Shown here: one piece after another, positions 1 to 5,465 of the stretch
Layout: each line of letters starts with the position of its first letter
How positions within the stretch are numbered: position 1 is the stretch's first letter
Origin: Bacteroidetes bacterium UBA2322
GTDB lineage: Bacteria > Bacteroidota > Bacteroidia > Chitinophagales > UBA2359
Length of the DNA stretch: 7,629 nucleotides
NCBI GenBank assembly: GCA_002345145.1
Contig: DDVC01000083.1
Location: 2,486 to 10,114 of the forward strand
Direction of reading: 5' to 3'
The notes under the pieces: generated by a model
Told to the model about the DNA's origin: nothing
Seen by the model: only the letters and a program-made list of their open reading frames with translations
Databases searched by the model: none
Position numbers and translations under genes: made by a program

Positions 1-22
1 CCCGCCATTTTGCCAAACTGCT

Positions 23-37
23 GTTATGTGCAGGCAT
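23..37. repeat. Left arm of a 15-bp inverted repeat bounding the protease gene
   Basis: The plus strand reads GTTATGTGCAGGCAT. Its near-perfect inverse, ATGCTTGCACATAAC, lies at 1381-1395, so 14 of 15 positions match. The two arms bracket the minus-strand protease gene closely: its stop codon begins 3 bp inside this arm. To the left, positions 1-21 (CCCGCCATTTTGCC, then AAACTGC) look like one arm of a larger structure cut by the window edge. GTTATGT and ACATAAC are near the integron attC core boxes GTTRRRY and RYYYAAC but do not fit them exactly. I recall similar GTTATGTGC ends around single-gene cassettes in Bacteroidota but cannot check this here. Confidence 0.6.
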
Positions 38-39
38 TT

Positions 40-1353
40 TTATTTTTTTGTTTGGAACTCAATTAAATAAGGTTTCAAAGGAATTCCATTTTGAGTTCTA
101 AAATTATTGGTAATCAGTATTTGATATTTTTTGTTAGGCTCTAAATTTACCGTAATAGTCCAAGTTTTATTATTACTTGACCAAAATCTCTTTGTTACAT
201 CATTTTTGGGAAAAGCACTTTGTCCTAATTCTCCAAAATCAACTCCAGTATTATGCCCATTTAATGGTTCTGAAAATTCAATGGTTATTTCTTTGATATT
301 GGGACTAACTTTTTGGCTTTTGTTTTTAAATTGTGTTATTCCAACAACCCTTGGACGTTTCCTTTCAAAGTCTTGGTATAGTTCGTTGAGTGGCTTTGAA
401 AAAAAATTAGATTTTGCCACAAAGTCTTCTATCTCAGCCTCGTTAGTATAATCCAATTCTATCATTTTTTTGATAGCTAAAGATTTGTCTTCTGCTTGAT
501 TATAATAATTCTCACACATTTGATAGCCAATATAATAACCTAAATCTCTGACTCCAAATTCATTTTGAGAGTCACTCCAAAGCCAATTATTCTGGTTGTT
601 GATATAGAACATTTCTTGCTCAAATTTTGCCCTTACTTTTTCGTGATTGTTCTTCCCAAATTCAATTGCAGGTGCAGCCGAAGGAACATTCATTGCTTTT
701 ACAGAAATGTATTCGGCAACACCCTCTCTTATCACATAAGAAAGTAAATTGTGTACCATAGGTTTTTGTTGAGTATGAACATACTCGTGAATATTTAGTA
801 AAACCAGAGAATTAATTGGATTACTGTCAAAAAATTTTCGCCTCCCAATTCTGAAATTATCGGGTGAAAGTTCATCAGAAGCGGTATTTTTATCTGTCAT
901 CGCCAACTCAGCGCCAATCAAAACAAGACTATCTAAAGTAGTTCCGTTACTTCTCATTGCTCCTATGGTAAAGTATATTTTAGCTGGTTTTAGTGCAGGA
1001 TATAGTTGTCGCAATTTCTCAATTCCATAGTTAAATTCTTCTCCAAACTCAATTGCTCTTAAAGTGTTTTTTCTGATAGAGTTCCAAAAGTTAGGGTAAT
1101 TATTAATAACGTCTATATAGTCCTTTGCAGTATAATTTCTTACTTGTCTCATAGCAATTAAGCCATCTGTTGCTTTAGAAAAATATAAATCTTCAAGTAG
1201 ATTATACTGTGTAACAGAGTCTTTGGTCTGAATAATTTTGTCGTATGCAAGCCAAAAATTATCAACATCTGTCCATACTACGTTCTGTCCTTTTATTTGC
1301 AATGAACAACCAATAAGTATGGTAATGCAAATTAATTTTAATTTAAATGTCAT
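40..1353 (-). CDS. Secreted or lipid-anchored HExxH zinc protease (DUF2268/GldB-like) with C-terminal Ig-like domain
   Basis: This is a predicted gluzincin-type metalloprotease acting outside the cytoplasm; its substrate is unknown. Numbered from the upstream ATG at 1392, HEYVH is at residues 202-206, with the two zinc-binding His and the catalytic Glu. EGVAEY follows at 223-228 and supplies the likely third zinc ligand, Glu223. A GYYIGYQMC segment at about 285-293 resembles the GY-x-x-GY stretch I recall in DUF2268-type proteases. Residues 347-450 look like a bacterial Ig-like (Big_5/SbsA-type) domain, with a FSEPL motif. I prefer the ATG at 1353 because it starts directly with a signal peptide (MTFKLKL plus a hydrophobic run). 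LIGC at its residues 13-16 fits a lipobox, although cleavage after IKGQ is also possible. The longer start lies inside the flanking inverted repeat. The gene is visibly AT-rich (14 G/C in 60 at 61-120), unlike its neighbours, which suggests transfer. There is no Shine-Dalgarno sequence. The fold is fairly sure; the family name is less so. Confidence 0.82.
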   Translation of the reverse strand: MTFKLKLICITILIGCSLQIKGQNVVWTDVDNFWLAYDKIIQTKDSVTQYNLLEDLYFSKATDGLIAMRQVRNYTAKDYIDVINNYPNFWNSIRKNTLRAIEFGEEFNYGIEKLRQLYPALKPAKIYFTIGAMRSNGTTLDSLVLIGAELAMTDKNTASDELSPDNFRIGRRKFFDSNPINSLVLLNIHEYVHTQQKPMVHNLLSYVIREGVAEYISVKAMNVPSAAPAIEFGKNNHEKVRAKFEQEMFYINNQNNWLWSDSQNEFGVRDLGYYIGYQMCENYYNQAEDKSLAIKKMIELDYTNEAEIEDFVAKSNFFSKPLNELYQDFERKRPRVVGITQFKNKSQKVSPNIKEITIEFSEPLNGHNTGVDFGELGQSAFPKNDVTKRFWSSNNKTWTITVNLEPNKKYQILITNNFRTQNGIPLKPYLIEFQTKK

Positions 1354-1380
1354 ATTTGTTTGTTTTTGTGATTTTGTGGT

Positions 1381-1395
1381 ATGCTTGCACATAAC
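1381..1395. repeat. Right arm of the 15-bp inverted repeat bounding the protease gene
   Basis: ATGCTTGCACATAAC is the inverse of positions 23-37 with one mismatch. It lies just upstream of the protease start. The bases to its right, 1396-1420, include CCCGCACTTTTTG, which loosely resembles the CCCGCCATTTTG at positions 1-12. I looked for the complementary arm to the right (GCGGGTAGAACATA) and did not find it, so this is at most a half site or a decayed site. Confidence 0.6.
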
Positions 1396-1463
1396 TATGT
1401 TCTACCCGCACTTTTTGTTCGTATATCCAACCAATTTAGTTGCTTTTACGCACTCCCACCCTG

Positions 1464-1471
1464 CAAACATA
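1464..1471 (-). promoter_or_regulatory. Possible -7 element for the protease gene
   Basis: Read on the minus strand this is TATGTTTG, an exact match to the Bacteroidota -7 consensus TAnnTTTG, about 110 bp upstream of the preferred start at 1353. No TTG sits 17-23 bp further upstream, so the -33 element is missing. If real, it lies outside the inverted repeat, and the gene would be read from a promoter in the host flank. Confidence 0.25.
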
Positions 1472-1570
1472 CAAAACAAATAAACACCCTGTACCACCTA
1501 CCCACTAAAAAAACCACAACCGGCTATTTCCAACCAAGTAGCGGGGTGTTACCGGTTGCTTACATCTTTG

Positions 1571-1596
1571 GCGTTCATGCTGTGCATTCATGCTGC
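1571..1596. repeat. Two tandem copies of a 13-bp unit
   Basis: GCGTTCATGCTGT is followed directly by GCATTCATGCTGC. The copies share 11 of 13 positions, including an identical 9-bp core TTCATGCTG. Two copies are too few to suggest a function; replication slippage is enough to explain it. Confidence 0.6.
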
Positions 1597-1646
1597 GTGC
1601 GTGTTTGTTCTTGCTTGTCTAACATAAGGTTGGAATTAAAATGAAC

Positions 1647-1776
1647 ACCCGATAGGGGTAAAGCCTACGTAAGGTTTAGATATACTCGTTAAAAATAGGC
1701 AACAGATTACGGTGCGCTGCACCTATTAATGACATGGTTTGTAGGTGTTTTACCAAGATAACGGGGCGCTGCCCCT
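1647..1776. repeat. Series of three short GC-rich hairpins, two of them paralogous
   Basis: Three compact hairpins lie 50-65 bp apart. The first is ACCC-GATAG-GGGT at 1647-1659, the second GGTGC-GCT-GCACC at 1711-1723, and the third GGGGC-GCT-GCCCC at 1763-1775. The last two sit in a 20-bp repeat (1705-1724 and 1757-1776) that differs at three positions. Two of those are paired partners in the stem, a T:A pair in one copy and a G:C pair in the other, so the stem is kept although the bases changed. The TACCAAGATA just before the third hairpin matches my memory of dispersed intergenic hairpin repeats in Bacteroidota, which I could not check. This could be a REP-like mobile repeat or part of a structured RNA. 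Confidence 0.65.
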
Positions 1777-1831
1777 TGTGTGTTACTCACCGGCAGCTAA
1801 GCAGCCATGTTGGGTTACCAAGCAGCACATC

Positions 1832-1857
1832 GGGCAGTTTTTTGCTGCTGCCTTTTT
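1832..1857 (+). terminator. Weak terminator-like hairpin
   Basis: GGCAG at 1833-1837 pairs with CTGCC at 1848-1852, and TTTTT follows at 1853-1857. The stem has only five pairs and the loop is 10 nt. No plus-strand gene upstream would need it. GGCAGC at 1791-1796 could instead pair with GCTGCC at 1847-1852, and AGCAGC at 1821-1826 with GCTGCT at 1844-1849, so several stems compete for the same bases. Confidence 0.2.
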
Positions 1858-1957
1858 GTGTGGTAGGTTAATGTGAGGGTGGGCGGGGAATTTTTTGTCG
1901 GCTTTAGGGCTTTGGAGCTTGTGTTACCGGTGGTGGTGTAGCGCTATGGTTTACCTA

Positions 1958-1987
1958 CAAAAGTATATCTTTGGGTATTTAACCAAA
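1958..1987 (-). promoter_or_regulatory. Bacteroidota-type promoter pointing left, after the PorE-like gene
   Basis: On the minus strand TTTG (1987-1984) is followed after 18 nt by TACTTTTG (1965-1958). This fits the phylum's TTTG / TAnnTTTG pattern in both boxes. It lies 40-70 bp past the stop of the PorE-like gene and would start a transcript near 1950 through the hairpin region towards the protease gene. The -7 box is half of a near-palindrome, CAAAAGTATATCTTTG at 1958-1973, whose right half TATCTTTG is a plus-strand -7 match without a -33 partner. Confidence 0.4.
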
Positions 1988-2027
1988 CCAATTTAATATA
2001 AGGTGTTGTGTGTTTATGCAGAAAGCG

Positions 2028-4262
2028 CTACTTCTTTGGTTTTTTAAGGTCTTTACTTGGGGGCGGCGTTTTTTTATCGGGCAAAATGGCATTTTTGAGC
2101 AAATTGGCGTTGTTACTGCTGCCATTGGGTTGTGGTGGTGTGGGAGTAACTAAGGAGCTGCCGTTAAGCGGTTGGCTAAGGGGTTGGTTGCTTATGCCGT
2201 CTAAGATGGTAAATTCTGTGCGGCGGTTAGCGGCGCGCCCTGCTTCGGTGTTATTGTCGGCAATGGGTTTGGTATCGCCGTAGCCTTTGTGGGTAAGTTG
2301 TTTAGTGGGTATATTTTTACCTGTTAGGTAGTCATAAACCGCCTTAGCTCTGTTTGCCGATAGTTTTTGGTTGTGTTCTTTGCTGCCTGTGTTATCGGTA
2401 TGCCCGCTTATTTCCACTTTTAGGTTAGGGTAGTCTTGCAGTAGTTTTACCAATCGGTCTAACTCGGTAAAAGAACTGGGTTTGAGTTCGTAAGAATCGG
2501 TTTCAAAAAAAACATTTTTCAACACCACCGATTGACCAACGTTCCACACGGGTTTGTTGTCTTTTTCGTCTTTTTTAATAGGTTTCAGGGCAATGTTTAG
2601 CAGGTAGGGTTTATCGGTTAGCGCATTGGCAAGGGCAAAATTTTCGGAAAAAAACAGGTAATCTTGTTTAGCTACATTATACATGTAGTTTTTGCCGGTA
2701 GGCAGGGTAACCAAAAACTCGCCGTTAATGGCATCGGAGGTAGTTTGGTGTACTATTTTACCCGTTTCAAGGTCTATGAGTTCAATATCGGCGGCAAGTT
2801 TCTTTTTAGTTACGTCATCGGCAACAATGCCTTTTACATAAGTAACATAAGCCGGCTGTGCAGCTTTTGGAAGGTCGAAGTAAAAAATATCTAACCCGGT
2901 ACCTTCTGCAAAAGAGGAGTAATAAGCCCTATTGCCCTTAGTATTTACCACCAATCCGTTTTCGGTGCCGGGTGTATTAATTGGGTAGCCCAAGTTTTCG
3001 GGTTTACCCCAGTTGCCGGCGGTATCTCGGCGCACCACATATAAATCGGCATTGCCCATGCCCACGTGCCCGTTGCTGGAAAAATAGAGGGTTTGGTTAT
3101 CGGGGTGAATAAAAGGCGATTGCTCGTCGCCGGGGGTATTTATGTTAGCGCCCAAGTTTACGGGCTCTGTCCAGTAGTTATTTTCCAAATTTGATACCCA
3201 AATATCAATACCGCCGTGTCCACCCTTTCGGCGGCTGCAAAAATAGAGCGATTTGCCATCGGCAGCAATAGAGGGTTGCGAGTCCCAAAAGGGGGTATTA
3301 ATGGGTCTGCCTAAGTTAAAAGGTCCTTTCCAAGCCTCGCCGGTTTTGTAGCAGTAATACAAGTCAAACCCGCCTTCGGAGTCGGGGCGGTCTTTGGCGG
3401 CAAAAAACAGGCGTTTCCCATCGGGCGAAATGCAAATAGCGCCTTCATTGGCAGGCGAGTTAATGGGTTTATCCATTTCTATTGCCATTTGCCATGCTAC
3501 GGTATCGGAGGGGCGCAGGCTGTAAAAAAAATCTTCGTTTGCTATGGCAGTAGCGTTAAATCGGCGGGTAAAAACCAGTATTTGCTCATCGGCGCTAAGC
3601 ATGGGCAGGTATTCATCGTGTCGGGAGTTAATGGTAGAGTCCATGCGCATTGGGTTAAAAGGCACCGGGTGTTTAACGGCATATTGCGCAAAACGGGCAT
3701 TTTGGAGCAGTTTATCGGCTTGGGTGCGTTTGTCTTTCCACGCATCGGGCAGTTTAACGGCAAGGCATTGGGTAAGGGCTGCCACTGCTTGGTCGTAGTT
3801 TAGTTCTTCCATCCACAGTTGCCCCAGTGCATAATGCACCATAAACTCATCGGCAGGAGGGGGTTTAAGGGCAAGCAGTTTCTGATAGGCGGAGCGTGCA
3901 TCGGGATAGTTGTTCATTTTCCAGTTTACCTCGCCCAGCAGCACATAAACCTTTGGCAGCGAAGGATATTTTTTGGCAGTTTTGAGCAATACGGTTTTTG
4001 CCTCGGCATATTTATCATACAAAATAAACTCATTAGCCTGCGCTATCCATGCGGCGGCTTTTTTGGGCATAGGGGGTGTGGTATTTTGGGCATAGGTGGT
4101 AGCCCATGTGATTGTTAACAGTAGGCATACCCCTGCCATAAGCGCCGGTTTACCGCTTGCAGGGCTGTGTAGCTGTGCAAAAACCGGAGTGGTTATATGG
4201 CTAACCCACTTGCTGCCCAACATAAAAATATGCCTGTATATAGCTGCCCAAACAAATAACAT
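2028..4262 (-). CDS. PorE-like envelope protein: TPR, PD40 propeller, regulatory-like domain, OmpA
   Basis: This is a periplasmic or outer-membrane-associated protein that likely anchors to peptidoglycan. Domains in order: signal-type hydrophobic segment at 43-57 ending in YAQ; TPR-like helices at about 66-200; five PD40/WD40-like propeller blades at about 220-465 (for example SPDGKRLFFAA at 279-289 and ADGKSLYFCSRR at 334-345); a carboxypeptidase-regulatory-like beta domain at about 473-560; and an OmpA C-terminal domain at about 577-686, with SGHTDNTG at 619-626, the NxxLSxxRA-type helix at about 630-639 and NRRTEF at 679-684. This order matches PorE of the type IX secretion system, but Bacteroidota carry many such paralogues, so that role is an inference. 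A Pro/Lys/Asn-rich tail (687-744) follows the OmpA domain. The start is unsure: ATGs at 4262, 4223 and 4139 are all in frame. The last begins the signal peptide directly but lacks basic residues, and 4223 has a typical A/T-rich leader. queE ends 41 bp upstream, so co-transcription is plausible. Confidence 0.9.
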   Translation of the reverse strand: MLFVWAAIYRHIFMLGSKWVSHITTPVFAQLHSPASGKPALMAGVCLLLTITWATTYAQNTTPPMPKKAAAWIAQANEFILYDKYAEAKTVLLKTAKKYPSLPKVYVLLGEVNWKMNNYPDARSAYQKLLALKPPPADEFMVHYALGQLWMEELNYDQAVAALTQCLAVKLPDAWKDKRTQADKLLQNARFAQYAVKHPVPFNPMRMDSTINSRHDEYLPMLSADEQILVFTRRFNATAIANEDFFYSLRPSDTVAWQMAIEMDKPINSPANEGAICISPDGKRLFFAAKDRPDSEGGFDLYYCYKTGEAWKGPFNLGRPINTPFWDSQPSIAADGKSLYFCSRRKGGHGGIDIWVSNLENNYWTEPVNLGANINTPGDEQSPFIHPDNQTLYFSSNGHVGMGNADLYVVRRDTAGNWGKPENLGYPINTPGTENGLVVNTKGNRAYYSSFAEGTGLDIFYFDLPKAAQPAYVTYVKGIVADDVTKKKLAADIELIDLETGKIVHQTTSDAINGEFLVTLPTGKNYMYNVAKQDYLFFSENFALANALTDKPYLLNIALKPIKKDEKDNKPVWNVGQSVVLKNVFFETDSYELKPSSFTELDRLVKLLQDYPNLKVEISGHTDNTGSKEHNQKLSANRAKAVYDYLTGKNIPTKQLTHKGYGDTKPIADNNTEAGRAANRRTEFTILDGISNQPLSQPLNGSSLVTPTPPQPNGSSNNANLLKNAILPDKKTPPPSKDLKKPKK

Positions 4263-4303
4263 GTGCTAAAAATGAAGAGTGAAACAATATGAATGGTGTA
4301 AAG

Positions 4304-4948
4304 CTACGGAATATTCATGTATTTGTGGGTTTGAAGCGATATGCGCCATTGCGGATATTTTTTTACGTAGGCTACTATCAGGGGCAGTACGGCATCAGAT
4401 TTACCCCATTCGGGCTGCAAAAAAAGCCGGCAGTGCGGGCTTGTTTGGGCGGCATACATTTCTGCCCATTCAAAATCTGATTTATGGTAAATAACCACTT
4501 TTAGCTCGTGGGCGGCGGCTACAACCTCGGGTAAAGGGAATTTAAATTTTTTGGGCGAAAGGCAAATCCAATCCCAATTGCCCGATAGGGGGTGTGCGCC
4601 CGATGTTTCAAGATGCGTTTTTTTGCCCAATGTTTGCAGGGCTTGTGTTAGGTGGGTTAGGTTGTGCATAAGGGGTTCTCCGCCGGTAATAACGCAAATT
4701 GGCGCCGGGTATTTTGCGGCGTCGGTTATTATTTGTTCAATGGGTATTAGCGGGTGTGCCGCTGCGTTCCATGAATCTTTTACATCGCACCACACACAGC
4801 CCACATCGCAACCGCCTAAGCGAATAAAAACGGCAGCATTGCCCTGGTGGTAGCCCTCGCCCTGTATGGTATAAAACTGCTCCATAACCGGAAGGCTGGC
4901 AACAAGGGCATCGGGCATTATTGGCAGGTAGGTTTCAGTGGGTTTCAT
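4304..4948 (-). CDS. queE: 7-carboxy-7-deazaguanine synthase (radical SAM)
   Basis: QueE converts 6-carboxy-5,6,7,8-tetrahydropterin to 7-carboxy-7-deazaguanine with S-adenosylmethionine and a [4Fe-4S] cluster, in the cytoplasm, on the way to preQ0 and tRNA queuosine. Relative to this ATG, the cluster-binding CX3CX2C motif (CDVGCVWC) is at residues 47-54. FYTIQGEG lies upstream at 25-32, the SAM-contacting GGEP at 89-92, a HLETSG motif at 112-117, and LQTHKYMNIP closes the protein at 205-214, as in other QueE proteins. The length, 214 residues, is normal. The frame extends nine codons further to 4975, but that first codon is TTG; the ATG at 4948 has an A/T-rich leader and is preferred. No other queuosine gene is in the window. 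The next gene downstream on the same strand is the PorE-like protein, 41 bp away. I see no preQ1 riboswitch upstream. Confidence 0.95.
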   Translation of the reverse strand: MKPTETYLPIMPDALVASLPVMEQFYTIQGEGYHQGNAAVFIRLGGCDVGCVWCDVKDSWNAAAHPLIPIEQIITDAAKYPAPICVITGGEPLMHNLTHLTQALQTLGKKTHLETSGAHPLSGNWDWICLSPKKFKFPLPEVVAAAHELKVVIYHKSDFEWAEMYAAQTSPHCRLFLQPEWGKSDAVLPLIVAYVKKYPQWRISLQTHKYMNIP

Positions 4949-5057
4949 TTTAGGTAAATAATGGTTAATAGGCAAACACTAATAAACAAGTTGGGGTTCT
5001 TTTTAGCCCAATTAAGGCAGTTTTTTTTAGTTGTTTGGCAGAATAGCGCGGGTGCAG

Positions 5058-5400
5058 CCCCGGTTTGATGTGCAAAAGCAAATAATTACCCTTGTTTTCA
5101 GCAAACAAAGCACACAGATAACGCAGATTAAACGGATAAATGCGGGTAAAAGTGTGGTTTGTGCAGATACAAAACCATGGCAAGCCCGATAGCGGTTTAG
5201 CCCCTCAAAATCCCAAAATCAAAGCAATCCCGAAATCATTTACCCAATTGAGTAGGGATAGGGCATTCCCTGTTTCTACGTTATGTTTAAAAAATCGGCG
5301 CAAATCAGCTCCATTCGTGTTATCTGTGAGCTAATTGCTGCCGGTTTTTAGCTTGTGCCGGCAACACAAACTTTGTGTGCCATTTTATATCAAACCGGGG
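5058..5400. repeat. Foldback or MITE-like element with nested inverted repeats
   Basis: The outer arms are perfect 12-bp inverses: CCCCGGTTTGAT at 5058-5069 and ATCAAACCGGGG at 5389-5400. Inside them lie perfect 10-bp inverses: CACAGATAAC at 5113-5122 and GTTATCTGTG at 5319-5328. The left inner arm continues into loosely repeated CAGATAA / CAGATTAAA / CGGATAAA words, and the right one into similar text in the opposite direction (CGCAAATCAG, ATCGGCG). I recall such CACAGAT..ACGGAT text as a dispersed intergenic repeat in many environmental bacteria; this is from memory. A further small symmetric hairpin lies at 5252-5279: GTAG and AGGG pair with CCCT and CTAC. No transposase is encoded and I did not find a target-site duplication. 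Confidence 0.5.
5361..5380. repeat. Palindrome at the right side of the foldback element
   Basis: ACACAAA-C-TTTGTGT at 5364-5378 is a perfect odd palindrome. GC on each side extends it to 5361-5380 with one bulged A. No T-run follows on either strand, so a terminator is unlikely. It could be a protein-binding site or part of the folded element. It lies about 85 bp past the stop of the 483-residue gene. Confidence 0.45.
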
Positions 5401-5465
5401 TTACACTCAATAGCGCTGTTTAGGCAGTGGGTATAAAAGCCGGCAATGTTGGGTAGGCGGGAGTG

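Larger units (their letters stand above)
1396..2027. other. Non-coding region of about 630 bp with hairpins and a promoter candidate
   Basis: I see no convincing gene here on either strand. Short open frames on the plus strand, such as 1381-1644 (87 codons), have no recognisable domain or signal peptide and overlap the flanking repeat. The region holds a 13-bp tandem duplication at 1571-1596, three GC-rich hairpins at 1647-1775, a cluster of GCAGC/GCTGC-containing alternative stems at 1790-1857, and a minus-strand promoter candidate at 1958-1987. There is also a looser inverted repeat: CAACCGG at 1517-1523 with CCGGTTG at 1552-1558. Confidence 0.6.
4949..5465. other. Non-coding region of about 515 bp, mostly a foldback-like element
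   Basis: Nested inverted repeats at 5058-5400, listed separately, fill most of this gap. Closer to queE, TTGGG at 4991-4995 pairs with CCCAA at 5007-5011 around an 11-nt loop in the queE leader; it is short and may mean nothing. No clear queE promoter was found: the nearest is a TAnnnTTTG with one base too many at 4973-4981, without a -33 box. No protein gene is supported on either strand. Confidence 0.55.

Noticed and set aside
1381..1644. Plus-strand frame of 87 codons in the non-coding region, with several Cys
   Set aside because: It starts within the inverted repeat and runs across the tandem 13-bp duplication. It has no leader or domain, and the composition is that of intergenic DNA.
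1647..1776. The hairpin series as a CRISPR array
   Set aside because: Only two related 20-bp units exist, the third hairpin differs, the spacing varies and there are no cas genes in the window.
1938..2031. Inverted repeat GTAGCGCT (1938-1945) and AGCGCTAC (2024-2031) at the 3' end of the PorE-like gene
   Set aside because: The core AGCGCT is itself palindromic, the 78-nt gap is long and one arm overlaps the stop codon, so chance is a sufficient explanation.
3489..3803. Long plus-strand and alternative-frame minus-strand frames inside the PorE-like gene
   Set aside because: The minus-strand frame with TPR, PD40 and OmpA motifs explains this DNA fully; the others lack any motif and are frame shadows. 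The same applies to the frames opposite the protease, queE and helical-protein genes.
4976..5060. A preQ1 riboswitch in the queE leader
   Set aside because: There is only a five-pair stem (4991-5011), and the conserved C-rich loop and A-rich tail of preQ1-I are not visible. queE regulation by preQ1 is known mainly from other phyla.
4965..5183. Minus-strand frame of 72 codons upstream of queE
   Set aside because: It overlaps the left arms of the foldback element and the queE leader, has no signal peptide or recognisable domain, and its first part is translated repeat sequence. It could be a decayed remnant but nothing supports a gene.
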